Positions 1-12,112 of a stretch of 64,000 bases of DNA are shown here, piece by piece. Source of the DNA: Cryptomeria japonica (taxonomy: Eukaryota; Streptophyta; Pinopsida; Cupressales; Cupressaceae). Under the pieces are notes generated by a model that ran no database searches, was not told the DNA's origin, and saw only the letters and a program-made list of their open reading frames with translations. Location of the stretch: NCBI RefSeq assembly GCF_030272615.1, contig NC_081415.1:235721803-235785802 (forward strand). The letters are read 5' to 3'. The position numbers and the translations under genes are program-made. Numbering within the stretch: the first letter of the stretch is position 1; each line of letters starts with the position of its first letter.

Positions 1-1481
1 AAATGTGTTTCCTTAGGATTCTTCTGGAATCTAGCAACTAGGCCAACTGCATGAGCTATATCTAGTTTGCTGTGAAAAATATAGTGCAATTTTCCAATCA
101 TTGACCTATATTCCTTCTCTTCAATAGATGTGGATTCATCTTCCTTAGACAACTTACAACCTATAACCATTGGTGTCCCAATAGGTTTACAGTCACTCAT
201 ACCAAATGTCTTCAAGACCTCTTTCACATACTTAGACTGTGTGATGAAAATACCACTCTTCATTTATTGTATTTGCAAGCCTATGAAAAAAATTATTTCA
301 CCCACTAGAGACATTTCAAACTCATTTTTCATTTCATTTGCAAAATCATTGCTCATGTCATCATTACCTCCAAATATGATATCATCTACAAATACTTCGT
401 TGACCAGTATTTTATCTCTTTCAGATTTGAGATATATGTTGTTATCTTCACTGGTTCTCAGAAAACCTATCTTCATCAGATGTGTATGAAGCCTTTCATA
501 CCATGCTCTCAGTGCCTACTTTAATCCATATAAACCCTTATGCAATCTACATACCGTGTCTTTCTCATCAATCAAAGCATAACAATCTAGCTGCTTAATG
601 TATACTTCTTCTTCCAGTATCCCATCCAAAAGTGTTGACTTAACATTCATCTGGTATACCATGAATTTCTTATGTGTTACAAATGCAAGTAAAGTTCTAA
701 CACCTTCCAGTCTTGCCACTGGTGCAAAAGTCTCACCATAATCTTCTCCTTCCTCTTGTGCATAACCTTTGCAAACCAACCTAGCTTTGTTGCGAACTAC
801 AACGCCATCTTCATTCAACTTGTTCTCGAATACCCACTTAGTACCTATATTTACCGGTCGAGGTACTAGGGTCCATTTGTTGTTCTTCTTAATTTGATCT
901 AGTTCCTCCTCCATAGCTTTAACCCAATGATCATCACCAAATGCTTCCTTAGAAGTTCTTGGTTCAATAGTGGAGATCATGCAAGAATTCTCTCTGATTC
1001 TTCTTCTAGTTAGTACCAGCATCCTTATCTCCAATAATCTACTTAGGTTTATGATTGAGTCTCACATATCTCGGAATAACATGATCATTATCTTCAAGTT
1101 CATCTTCTTCATTATCATCATCTTCTTCTAAATTTATTTGTTCTAGTTGAACTAGTACATCAATATTTGCTTTACCGGTTTCAGGTTTCACAATTTCTGG
1201 TTCCAAAAACAAAATGTGAGGATCTTCATCCTTCTTCTCCAAACTGGTTTCCTCTGAGACTTCGGGATATTCATCCACTCGAACATCAACACTCTCAATA
1301 ATTCTCGATGTCTGGTTGTTAAAACACTTGTAGGCCTTACTCTTGATGGAATAACCAAGAAATATACCTTCATCACTTTTAGCCTCAAATTTGTTAACAT
1401 AATCACCTCTCTTAATAAAACATTTAATACCAAATATCTTGAAATAACTAACATTAGGTGATCTTCCATACTAGTATTCAT
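1..1481 (-). pseudogene. copia-1 integrase C-terminus and reverse transcriptase, broken
   Basis: Going down the minus strand, 1,481-1,039 holds an acidic linker between integrase and RT. The RT_2-type domain starts at about 1,034 with KAMEEELDQIKKNNKWTLV and GTKWVFENKLNEDG. Near 620-650 the catalytic block reads VYQMNVKSTLLDG, where the expected first aspartate is asparagine. A stop follows after HKGLYGLK at about 516. Coding resumes at 476-264 with VFVDDIIFGG, the active-site pair, and further breaks follow. The first 120 bases still read as the copia region just before RNase H. Loss of a catalytic aspartate plus stops means this RT is dead. Confidence 0.88.
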
Positions 1482-1642
1482 AAGGAGTCTTGTCCCTACC
1501 TCTCTTTACCAGAATCTGGTTCATAGTGTAGACAGTTGTGATGATAGCTTCCCTCCAAAAAGTTTTCACTACACCTCCTTGTATCAACATCATCCTAGCA
1601 GCTTCAACAACTGACCGGTTGTTACTCTACGATACCATTCTG

Positions 1643-1936
1643 CTAGGGTGTCCTTGGTGCAAAAATTTTCCTTTTGATACCATTTTCTTCACAATATCTA
1701 GTGAATTCCTCAGAAGTAAATTCACTGCCTTGATCAGTCCTCAGACACTTTATCTTCTTACTACTCTCCTTCTCAGCTAAGGCCGTGAATGACTTGAACT
1801 TACTAAAAGCTTCAGTCTTATCCTTCAAGAATGTGACCCACATCATCCTTGAGCAATCATCAATAAAGATCATAAAATATTTGTCACCTTGAATACTTTT
1901 TGTCCTTATTTGTCCACAAAGATCTGTATGAACCAA
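1643..1936 (-). pseudogene. copia-1 integrase core fragment
   Basis: It continues the polyprotein after a frameshift in the 1,884-1,936 overlap. The first catalytic region reads VHTDLCG, followed by YFMIFIDDCSR, and the second catalytic aspartate lies in LRTDQGSEFTSEEF. The frame then stops (TAG) exactly where a glutamine is expected before QNGIVE, so the region carrying the third acidic residue is cut off. These are rve-type (DDE) motifs of copia integrases, and the order after protease fits Ty1/copia. Confidence 0.9.
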
Positions 1937-3539
1937 ATCTAACAGATGTTCTGCTGAAAAAAGATTTTCTCTTGAAAGTTGAGGATGTCATCTTTCCCAA
2001 CTGACATTCCTTACATAAAGCATTAACTGGTTTGTCCAACTGAAGCAAACCTCTCACTGTCTTGGACTTACTCACTTTAACAATGTTATCAAAGTTTATA
2101 TGACAAAATCTCCTATGCCAAAGCCAACTATCATCTATCTTTGCAATTAAATAGTTGTTGACTTTAGGATTAAGGTGAAATAGGTTACCTTTAGTTTGCT
2201 TCCTGGTTGCAATCAGTTCACCTTTGCTCCCATAGATTTTGCACAAACCGTTCTTAAACTCCAATGGGTATCCTCTGTCATTGAGTTGTGCCACACTCAA
2301 AAGATTGTTCTTTAAACCTTGAACCCAGTAGACATCATTTGCACTGCTCTTTCCATTAAGATAAATAGTTCCCTTACCTTTAACCAAGCAGGGTGAGTCA
2401 TTACCAAATCTTACAACTCTGCCATCAAATTCCTTCAAAGAAAGAAATTTGCTCTGATCACCGGTCATGTGATGTGAACAACCACTGTCAATTATCCAAT
2501 CATCAGAGTTATCCATTTGAGACACTAACGCCTTCTGATCAGATATCTCATCTTTAATGGCTACAAACACAATATCTTCATTAGCATCACCATCCGATTT
2601 CTCATCAGTGATACCACCATCAACAGCAATAAGACAATCTTTTTTGCCTTTACCCTTATACTGCTTGAATTTCTCTCGTTTGTTCTCATTATCACCATTA
2701 GGATAGTTAGAAGCTATGTGTCCAATCTTGTTGCATGCAAAACATTTCAAAGGTAATTTACCTTTATATTTACTAGTACCTTTGGGCAACCGCTTGGCCA
2801 ACAATGCTTCAATCTCAACTAAATTGTCTTCATCATCAGCTTCTTTGTTGGATCTATATTCATAACTATGACTGACATCTCTACTTTTCCTCATCGATGG
2901 GTTAGAAATAGAAGCTCTAAATGCATACTCATATTTTTGTACACTACCATCATAACCATTTAATTCAAAAGTAGTAAGCTTGCCAATGATGGAGTCAAGA
3001 GTTACCTTAGTTTTGTCAATAGACTTTAGCTCCTGAATGGCTGCAACTCGGATAGCATAGACTAGTAGAAGGTTTATCAGTACCTTACTGATCATTGTGG
3101 CATCTTCCACTTTACCTTCTACACTCTTAATTTCACCGACTATCTTTTTTATCCTTTGACCATGCTGCTGGATATTCTCACCTTCAGCCATCCACATGTC
3201 ATCAAACTTTCCTCTTAGACTCTCTTCTTTAGCAATCTTAACATGTTCATCACTGCTATAAATCTCTTCAATTTTTTTCCATACATCATATGCAGTCTCT
3301 AGACCATGAACATCTACATACTCCACATTAGACAAATAACTGATAATAGCCTCTAATGCTTGATTGTTTTCTTGTTTCTCTTTCTTATGATCATTAGTCA
3401 TAGTCCTACTAGGTGCAACAGATTGAGTAACAACATGTTCCCAGTATTGATTTCCTAGACTCTTGATATAAATTTTCATTCTATCACTCCATATCCTATA
3501 TTTCTCTCTATTAAACTTCGAACATTCCTTCTTCATCAT
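1884..3539 (-). pseudogene. copia-1 gag-protease-pre-integrase open frame (551 codons)
   Basis: This is the N-terminal part of a copia polyprotein. The first 250 or so residues are a UBN2/gag-like capsid. At about 263-276 is a zinc knuckle, CFACNKIGHIASNY, whose last cysteine is replaced by tyrosine. At about 347-360 lies the aspartic protease motif WIIDSGCSHHMT with D-S-G intact. At about 470 begins the GAG-pre-integrase zinc domain (WLWHRRFCH, then CKECQLGK). The frame ends in a shifted tail, and the integrase core continues in another frame from 1,936. A single long open frame suggests a moderately young copy, but the knuckle change and frameshift make it nonfunctional. Confidence 0.9.
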
Positions 3540-3597
3540 GATCTACAAGATCTTTACCTCAAGTTGTTAGGCTTATACCTTATAGGACCTGATAATA

Positions 3598-3607
3598 TCT
3601 GATACCA
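3598..3607 (-). other. Primer binding site of copia-1 (tRNA-iMet type)
   Basis: The minus strand reads TGGTATCAGA, the first ten bases of the usual plant copia primer site complementary to initiator tRNA-Met. It sits two bases inside the LTR. Beyond ten bases the match decays. Confidence 0.8.
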
Positions 3608-3609
3608 AT

Positions 3610-4955
3610 TGATGGTATGATGAAAGAATAAGAATTTGGTCAACTACTGAGAGGGGGGGGTGAATCAGTAGATAAAAAAACTGATACTAACTTCACCAAT
3701 CTCAAAATCAATCTCTTAAAGTAAACTTAGAACTATCAATGCAATATCACTGTCAAGATAAAAACCCTCAGGATAAACCAATTGGCTATTACAACAAACT
3801 AACAGTTAGCAATTTCAAACTCATAAACATCCAAATTCTTTTACTGACAAAAGTAAAACTTCATTTCACAATGTTTTCGGTTATCATGATTAATCAAAGT
3901 GGATTAAGTAGTTAAGAAAATCAACAATAAGAACATAACCACAAAAACATTCACCACTTGACACAATATTTTTGACATGGAAACCTAAATGGGAAAAACC
4001 ACAATGAGATGAGACTCACAAGATAACTATATGAACTTCTGAAATTTTTGCCCTGTTAGGAGCCTAGCCTGTTAAAGCTTTACAAAAGTCCTGTTAAGAA
4101 CAGATCCTGTTAGGGACCACCCGATTAAGGGATTGACTATAATGCCTTGTTAGAAGCAATAACTTGTAAGGAGTGACCTCGATGGGGGATTTTAAATCCA
4201 AGCTAATGGATCACTTGGTTAGAGGATTTGAATAGCACCAAGCTTGTTAGAGCTTACCTAGTTAGGGGATTTCAATCTGCTGTAATTGTTAGAAAACAAT
4301 AGGAGTTTGGTGATCTATTTGAATAGCACTACACTTGCTTGTTCAGATCCTTTTCATGCTCCTATATGCCTTTACTCAAACTGCAGATACATCATCCAAT
4401 TCAACAATCACACACTCAACTAAAAATTTATCAACTCTGAAACTAAACAACTCATCGACCTTATAAACAAATCAATTAGGTTGATAACACAACAAAAACC
4501 TAATTCTCTCATAGATTATACAAACAAGTCGGTTCAAGTATGACTATTGGATTACATAGCAATCTTTGCACATCAATCAAGAAAACATCAACTACTCCTT
4601 GATCACCACTCCATCGAACTGAGTAACTCATCACGCACTTTGCATTACATGCAATATACTTGCTCATTCCCTAGACAAAAATTGTTTCATCAACGCGCCA
4701 AAATCGCTTTGAAACTCTCTTCATACAATATTCATACATGTCATAATCATTACCGCTCATCATCAGATCACAAACCAATATAACCAATTCACCAAACTTA
4801 ATCGGATAGGGTTTATCAAATCAACAAGAAGGTTTTATCAGTTCAACTCTCCAATACATAGCAATACTAGTTCACTCCACAAGTTCTTCCTACTGGTTAT
4901 AAAACATTATTAGAGCAATATCATTACCGGTTAATTGACATCAATGACAACAACA
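3610..4955 (-). repeat. 5' LTR of copia-1
   Basis: The inner edge at 3,610 is set by the TG/CA terminus two bases from the primer site. The outer edge is put at about 4,955 because the minus-strand sequence there starts TGTTGTTGTCATTGATGTCA, like the start of the solo LTR at 53,995, and gypsy coding resumes just to the right. A C-rich tract (opposite the run of g at 3,653-3,660) lies near the U5 end. The outer edge may be off by about 25 bases. Short ORFs in the LTR look like chance. Confidence 0.7.
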
Positions 4956-4956
4956 T

Positions 4957-5764
4957 ATCATTAATGCAATCTTCATGCAAATGCCAACAACAACAAGGGC
5001 TCAGAAATATGTCTTGAAGGGGAACACATCTAAATCAACAACTATCCCCAAGACTCAATATAACTTGATCGGTCAACTACAAAGGACACCCGCTCAAATA
5101 TCAATACTTGAGTTGCTTAAACTTTCACCAAAGCATAAGGATATCTTGGAGCAATCTCTTGTAGAAACAACAGTTTCGAACAATTTGGATATCAATATGT
5201 TCCAGGCCATGGTGGCACATATGACTGTGCCACATAGCATATCCTTTTCATAACATGATGATGTCTTCTTAAGTCATCTGCATAACACCCTGCTCCATAT
5301 CAAAGTCTTAGTCTACTAACATCTGATGAAAAGAGTGCTAATAGATGGAGGAGTTGGTCTCAATATATGTACCTTGAAGCTTATACGTGAATTGGGCTTC
5401 TTCGAGAAATCTATTGACCCTAAAAAGAAGATCACTATCAAAGCCTATAATTATGAAGAAAGGTCATCTGAAGGAACATTGGTACTACTCATTCAAGTAG
5501 GACCTGTGTAAAGAGACACATTGTGTCATCTTGGACATAGACCTGACATACAACATACTATTGGGTCATCCTTGGATTGATAAAATGCAAGCAAGACCTT
5601 CCACGTACCATCAATGTCTCAAATTCCCCTACAATGAACAAGAGATTTCAATATCAACAGACACTAACCCCTTTCAGTACTGCAACGCTATGGGGGTAAC
5701 TCAAAATTTTCTAGTTCCACACAACAGGGAGGCCCAAGCTTCCTCGTCATCCAACAAACAATAA
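4957..5764 (+). pseudogene. gypsy-1 protease region, broken in three frames
   Basis: The segment aligns by eye with the gypsy-2 sequence around 40,020-39,250. It opens with a linker containing QYNLIGQL and QISILELLKLSPKHK. The aspartic protease motif is VLIDGGVGLNICTLK at 5,332 onwards, with D-G-G in place of D-S/T-G. It ends with YNILLGHPWIDKMQARPSTYHQ, the flap-to-C-terminal block of gypsy proteases. Stops and frame changes lie near 5,253, 5,511 and 5,764. The capsid part is missing, cut off by copia-1. Confidence 0.85.
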
Positions 5765-5847
5765 AAACTCGAGTCGTTGTCCATAGACTTTGGGAAAAAC
5801 ATGAAGATAAAGGATTAAGACATGGGGGAGTACTCTTTTTAACCCCT

Positions 5848-6435
5848 GTGTCTATCAAAAGTGACAACCTCACCAAAATCTCATGGGAAACCTTCCACAT
5901 TAAGACACCAAGCAGCACAAACCTCAAGAAATTTGATGGTAAATTTATCCAAATCGGTACACTTGCAGAAGAATCAAAAGACAAGGACATCCTTAGTTGG
6001 CTATACAAGGATGAGGAAGAAATAAGAGTTGTTTCCCTAGAAGTGGTCATTCCCATAGAACAGTATGGCAATGGGTTCTGAATCATGCAACGCATTGGAT
6101 ACAGAGGAAAAGGATCTATTGGTAAGTGTCAAAAGAGTATGCTAGAACCCATACAACCCCATTCACAACTTGCAAATGACAAAATGGGACTTGGGTATGG
6201 TCAGCATGTTCAACCTATGCAAAAGAGAGATCACCATCAAAAACCCCAATGGAGAGAAAATATAACACATAACAACGACTCATGGCAAGAGGTGCTACAC
6301 CAAGCAGCGGAAAAGACAAGAAAAGAACAAGAGCATGAAGAAAATGAGAAGCAACAAGAAGAACTCGCCATCCAAAGAGAGGACTCTTATAAAAAAGTAC
6401 ATCATGTAAAAGCACCTGATCAAACCAAATATTAG
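5848..6435 (+). pseudogene. gypsy-1 G-patch-like domain and charged linker
   Basis: Between protease and RT is a glycine-spaced motif typical of D111/G-patch domains. It begins at the EQYGNGF stop at about 6,081 and continues through MQRIGYRGKGSIG to MGLGYGQH near 6,200. The equivalent place in gypsy-2 has an uninterrupted copy (38,781-38,909). The following 70 residues are rich in K, E and Q. G-patch domains are generally RNA- or helicase-binding modules; a role here is inference. Confidence 0.6.
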
Positions 6436-6536
6436 CCACAACCTAATCAAACCAAACACAAACCACCCAACTTGTATTGATTATCAGTAAGATCTTTTCA
6501 CCATACAACATTCATGTCTGATTCAATGGGGTAACC

Positions 6537-6887
6537 TTGGATAGTGATTCTAAAACTTATTCCAATGAGTATGAATGGGACACTTGTTATGATATTACGG
6601 AGGATACTGAGGTGGATAAAATACACGCATACACACCCATTCCTTATGAGGGACAAGGCTCAATATCTAGATCGTTTGAATTCAAACCACGACATATCTA
6701 TGAGGCTAGTGAGATCGAACGGCTTCAATACGAAAGAGGAAATATCAACAAGAGTACCATAAAAAACATTGATACTGTTATAGACCTCACCCATGTTACA
6801 AACAACTATGAAAATATCTCTATCATGACTCTTATAGCGGCAGATCTTAACCCGCAACAAAAACTCCCTACCTTTCATATATCTTGA
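6537..6887 (+). pseudogene. gypsy-1 linker between G-patch and RT
   Basis: This 116-codon frame is acidic at the start (EYEWDTCYDI) and is similar in position and character to the gypsy-2 linker around 38,340-38,180 (ESDSETDSHEWEFD). It has no recognisable domain. Non-open sequence separates it from RT. Confidence 0.6.
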
Positions 6888-7219
6888 GCTTATAGATTGG
6901 GAAGAACCTGAGCACAATGACATACCAATATTCCAAATTGGTGAGGCCATTGTTCAATACCTTTGCTCAGTCAACCCTGAAACATGCTCCACCAGAAAAC
7001 CACATAACAATATCTACAATCAGGGGAGTGCCAAGTCTCTTAGTCGCAAAATGAGAAAAATTAAAAATTGATCTAATAGTGAAAACCATCTAATAGCAAT
7101 ATTAGATCACAAAAAAAGTAAAAACAAAGAATGTATCCAATGATGAAAACCTCTTTGAGGCACCTGAAGATGAGAGACTTGACAATCTTCCTGAACATTA
7201 CCAGGAGAGATCACCCATC

Positions 7220-8671
7220 TTGATTGAGCCAACTCAATCAATAAATATCAGCACTGAAGCAAAACCTGACTTTGTCAAATTCTTCAAGGAAAAGCAAATC
7301 AACTTTGCTTGGTCTTATGCAGACATGCCAGGGATAGATCCAAATCTCATCATGCATCGCTTGTCCATCGCTCTTGGAGCTAAACCTGTCAAACAAAAAT
7401 TAAGGAAGATGAACCCACATGTCGCCATATTGGTCAAAGAAGAGCTCAAGAAGTTACTTGATGTAGGATTCATCTAACCCATTGATTATGCAAAATGGAT
7501 CTCTAACATTGTGACAATATCTAAACCAGATAAAAGCATCAAGATTTGTACAAACTTCAGGGATCTCAACAAGGCTTGTCTGAAGAATGACTTTCCTTTA
7601 TTAAGCATCGACACCATTGTTGATCTAATGGCGGAGCATGCAATGCTATCTCTCATGGATGGTTTTTCTGGCTATAACCAAATCAAGATAGCTCTAGAAG
7701 ATCAGGATAAAACTGCATTCACATGTCCATCGGGTACATACTATTGGAACGCCATGCCTTTTGGCTTGAAAAATGCTAGTGCAACCTATCAAAGAGAAAT
7801 GACAACTATCTTCCAGGACATGATGCATAATTTTATGAAGGATTATGTGGATGACTTTCTAGCCAAATCATTCACAAGAGCAGAACACGTGGACATTCTT
7901 GATAAAATCTTTCAACGACTAGAGAAATTCAATGTCAGATTGAATCCTAAAAAGTGTGTTTTTGGGGTCACATCCGGAAAACTCTTGGGCTACATTGTAT
8001 CAGAAAAAGGCATCGAGGTGGATCCAACAAAGGTTTAGGCTATCATGAAAATGCCATCTCCAAGGAACATTAGTCAACTACGATCTCTTCAAGGCAGGCT
8101 ACAATCTATCAGAAGGTTCATTGATCAATTAGTGGACAAATTTCTCCCATTCAACCATCTAATTCATAAAAATGTACCTTTCAGATGGGAGGACAAGTGT
8201 ACAGAATCATTCCATCAACTGAAGCAATATCTCATGAATCCACCTATTTTAGTACCACCAATAGCGGGAAATCCACTATTCCTCTATATATCAGCAACAA
8301 AACTGTCACTGGGAGTGTTACTAGAACAAGAGGACTCAACAGGAAAGGAGAGAGTCATCTATTACATTAGCAGGACGCTAAATGGCTACGAACTCAATTA
8401 CACTTTCATCGAAAAAGTTGTCTTAGTTGTAGTGTTCGCTTCCCAAAAGCTGTGACACTATATGTTAGCTCATACTATCAAGCTAGTGAGAAAGATTGAC
8501 CCACTAAAATATTTACTCAGAAAAGCCGCTCTCACATGGAGGCTAGCAAAATGGGTCGTGATCCTAAGCGAGTTTGACATTCAGTATACAGAACGGAGGA
8601 ATATCAAAGGACAAGCAATAGCAGATCAACTGCAGAACCGCCTCTACCAAACAAGCACCCACTACAGGTGA
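7220..8671 (+). pseudogene. gypsy-1 reverse transcriptase and first RNase H, with in-frame stops
   Basis: The RT begins after KEELKKLLDVGFI, with a stop at 7,475. It continues through ICTNFRDLNKAC, LSLMDGFSGYNQIKI, MPFGLKNASATYQ and the active site KDYVDDFLAKS, to NPKKCVFGV. The first RNase H follows (FLYISATKLSLGVLLEQ, then YYISRTLNGYELNYTFIE). In that domain the first catalytic aspartate position is not an aspartate, as in gypsy-2. Stops or breaks fall at about 7,475, 8,036, 8,453 and 8,669. YVDD is intact but the frame is not. Confidence 0.9.
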
Positions 8672-8688
8672 AATTTCCAAATACAGAT

Positions 8689-9270
8689 GTACTCACTATT
8701 ACACCAAAGAAATGGACCCTATACTTTGATGGATCCTATACATAGCATGGATCAAGTGTTGGCATCTTGTTCGTCACTCTAGAAGGACACACAATTCCAA
8801 GATCCTACAGATTGATGTTCCCATGCACCAATAATATTGTCAAATATGAAGCTCTAGTGACAGGTATCAAAGTAGTCATGGAATGGAAAATCATAGAATT
8901 GAAAGTCTATGGGTACTCTCAATTAGTTATCAATCAAATCAATGATGACTATCAGACGAAAGATGATAAGTTGATGCCATACAAACGCATGGTGGAGGAT
9001 TTTAAGAAGTACTTTGTACACATCACATTTGAACAAATTCCAAGGCTAAACAATGGAGTTGCTGATGCAATGGCCACTATCGCCTCACTTCTACAAATTT
9101 CAGATAAACAAAATTGCTATGAATTCTTGGTGGAGCAATTTTTTTTCCCCACCTATGACAATGCAGAATCTCAAGTCATATGTGCCCTAAATGGTTTTGA
9201 TTCACCCCCTATATGGGAAGATCTATGCCTACTTGAAAGACAATACCCTCCAACCAAACCTATCTCGTAA
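8689..9270 (+). pseudogene. gypsy-1 second (archaeal-type) RNase H
   Basis: Domain order and motifs match the Tat-specific extra RNase H: YFDGSYT, then CTNNIVKYEAL, VYGYSQLVI and GVADAMATIASLL. Compared with gypsy-2, the glutamate in the second motif is lysine and the aspartate of the third motif is tyrosine, so two catalytic acids are lost. One stop lies in the N-terminal part (after FDGSYT). It is followed by a short linker to the integrase. Confidence 0.85.
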
Positions 9271-10465
9271 CCAAAAATGAATTTTTATCCAACAAGAAGC
9301 CCGTTATACATTAACCATTGATGCACTTTATCACCAAGGTCTTGATGGTACTCTTCTTTGATGCCTTGATCGTAATGAATCTAACTCTGCCTTACATGAG
9401 CTTCACGAAGGTATTTGTGGTATGCATTCAAGTGGTCCTACTCTTACCAAGAAACTACTAAGGATGGGATATTATTGGTCGACAACGGAGAAAGAGTCTT
9501 ATCAGTTTCCTCGAATATTCCCTAAGTGCCAAATTCATGACAATCTCATGCATGCACCAACGTAAGAGTTGCAACCATTCACTACATCTTGGTCTTTATG
9601 TCAATGGGGACTCGACCTAGTGGGAAAGATTCATCCTTCCTCATCAAATGGACACAAGTTCATCATCAGGGCCACTGAATACTTCACCAAATGGATTGAG
9701 GTAGTTCCATTAACTACAGTGATCGGCAAACAAATAGCTTCCTTCATTCTGAATTACCTCATATGTCGGTACGACATCCCTAGTTCCATTATCACAGATA
9801 ATGGAAGACCTTTCAAAAATCAAGATGTCCAAGATCTTTGTGAGCGATTCCATATCCAACATCACTTTTTGAAACCTTATTATCCACAAGGGAAGGGCCA
9901 AGCAGAGGCCTCAAACAAGACAATCTCGAAAATCCTCAAAAAGACAGTGAATGATGATGGTAAAGACTGGCATGTCTAGCTCAATCCTGCACTTTCGGCC
10001 TATAGAATGAGTATCCGCGCACCTACAAGAGCTACACCATATTCATTGGTGTATGGATCAAAAGCTATCCTACCTATTGAGGTAGAGATTCCATTAGTTT
10101 GGGTGTCATTGAAATGCCTCATTTCAGATGAGGAATATTGAGTCAACAGGTTACAAGAGCTCGAGTTGCTAGATGAACGACACCGACGTGCCTTTGGTCA
10201 TCTCAAGGCATATCAGAAAAGAATGTGTAGAAGCTACAACCACAATATCATCCCAAGGGCCTTCAAAATTGGTGACCTAGTCCTAAAGGAAAATCCCTAG
10301 AATCAACAAGATCGAGAAAAGAAAGGGAAATTTGAACCCAACTGGTCGGGAGCCTTTGTTATCATATCAGCTTATGGATCAGGATCATATCAATTATCAA
10401 CTTCAGAAGGGGACATTCTTAACAAGCCAACCAACAACATCCATTTGAAGAAATTCTACACTTGA
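9271..10465 (+). pseudogene. gypsy-1 integrase, broken
   Basis: The zinc-binding HHCC part lies at about 9,390-9,545 (HEGICGMHSSG and later a cysteine pair, one of them damaged). The core runs 9,569-9,979 with GLDLVGKIHPSS, TDNGRPFKNQDV and GQAEASNKT, which are the D, D and E motifs of rve integrases. After a stop at 9,977 the C-terminal part continues to NNIHLKKFYT and a stop at 10,463-10,465, matching the end of the gypsy-2 polyprotein (MHLKRFYT). Confidence 0.88.
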
Positions 10466-11524
10466 GTCATCCAATGCATGAATCAAGCAAAAAAGCAAAA
10501 AAAATCAAAAAAGTATCAAAAATAATCACTAGGGTGAAAACCTGGCAAACAGACGCTCTTTGACACACAAAAAATCAAAAAATCAAGAAAAATAAAAAAA
10601 AATAAAAACAATCAAAAAGTGCAATAAAAACAAGTGGCGAAAACCTAGCAATAGGCACCATATGTGAGAGAGCAGCTCCTCTATCTATTAGTACTTGTAT
10701 CATATCTTTGGCTCAATCTAATCTAAGCCAATAGGCATCACATAACACTTATACACGCAGCATTATCCCGAACATACTTAGCGTAGTCATTGTCCTTGAT
10801 TAACTGAATCAATTATCCGACTCATATCCCAACATGGCTTGTGATCAGTGTAAATATCCATATCGAAGTTGTATCAACGGCAAGGGACAAAATTTTGACC
10901 TCACTGGGGGCATTTCACCTTGAGGGTTTTAGACATCAGACCACACACATAGCAAGACAACAAGGATCTAAACAAACAACAATGACAACAGCGATACAAG
11001 AGGCTAGACATCAAGGAATTGAACTGATTTGAACTGAACAAGAGATCCATTTGCAAGATGTTTTACTTGACAAGAATACATTTCAGATAGCATGCATGCT
11101 CACTTATGGTTGTTGATTTTTCCTTATCATATCTCCTAAGTGACTCAAGGATATTTCAACAACTAGAGAAGCAAGGAAGGAATGTGATGTTTTCTTTGTC
11201 TACTGTTTGGGAGTGAAGCCTTCTACTATGTCAATTTGTCTTATGATGTGATCGAATAAGATATCACTTAATACATTTTGAATTTGTATGAGACTATGGT
11301 TTTTCTGTTTTACATAAGCAACACTCAAGTCATCTTGGTTCAATTATACCTCGACGCTTGTGTCGTCTTGCAATATCAAAATCTATGTACGTTAATACTC
11401 AGGTCATTGTGGTTTAATTATACCATGATGCTTGTATCAACTTTCAACAAATCAAGGCTCGATGATGAAAACAAAGGGAAGCACTGGCACTTTGATCACA
11501 ATAGATGGCAACATCTGGGAACGA
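10466..11524 (+). other. gypsy-1 3' non-coding region
   Basis: No convincing gene. Shared with gypsy-2 are the phrase gtgaaaacctggcaaacag downstream of pol (10,532 onwards) and a G-tract, actgggggca, at about 10,903-10,912. A-rich runs (10,480-10,640) follow the pol stop. Confidence 0.6.
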
Positions 11525-11990
11525 GAATGCATTAGTATCATTTTATTATCATTATCATCTTAATCTTGCATTAGGTTGCATATCATTTTAATCTTACATT
11601 AATATCATTAATATCATTACCATATCGTATTAAGATCGCATTAGGTTGCACATCATTATCATATTAATCATGCATGTAGGTGCATTCTCATTATCATTAT
11701 CACTATCAATATCAATATCATTACCATATCTTATTAAGATTGCATTAGGTTGCACATCATTATCATATTAATCATGCATGTAGGTGCATTCTCATTATCA
11801 TTATCACTATCAATATCATTACCATATCATCTTAAGATCTCATTAGGTTGCATATCATTATCATTATCATCATCATATCATTTTAAAATCATGCATATAA
11901 TACATCTCATTTTCAAGATACATCTCATATCATACATCTCATTTTCAAGATACATCTCACATCATACATCTCATTTTCAAGATACATTTC
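11525..11990 (+). repeat. Tandem repeats in gypsy-1 3' region
   Basis: Units of about 100 bases start at 11,629, 11,733 and about 11,831 (aagat-gcattaggttgcacatc ... cattaccatatc), with looser copies before. From 11,895 to 11,990 a shorter unit (about 35 bases, catacatctcattttcaaga) is repeated three times. The ORF that crosses this region is made of these repeats. Confidence 0.75.
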
Positions 11991-12112
11991 ATGTTTCAAA
12001 TCATTACCGCATTTTGTTTCACTATCATAGTGCATTTCATATAAAGAACATTTGGCATTCTAGATCGCATTATCCAAAGCACATAAAAGCACAACAACAT
12101 GTTAGAATTTTT

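Larger units (their letters stand above)
1..4955 (-). mobile_element. Ty1/copia LTR retrotransposon copia-1 (5' LTR to RT; runs off left edge)
   Basis: Read on the minus strand, this holds a 5' LTR (about 3,610-4,955), a tRNA-iMet-type primer site, then gag, protease, integrase and reverse transcriptase in the copia order (integrase before RT). The window opens in the RT/RNase H junction, so the RNase H end and 3' LTR lie outside. Several stops and a frameshift make it defective. At its right boundary, plus-strand gypsy protease-region coding begins without the gypsy 5' half. The simplest reading is that copia-1 inserted into gypsy-1. The target duplication cannot be tested because the other end is missing. 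Confidence 0.9.

Noticed and set aside
11525-11990. Regular repeats considered as a CRISPR array
   Set aside because: Units are contiguous satellite-like repeats without unique spacers, and the sequence is a plant genome.
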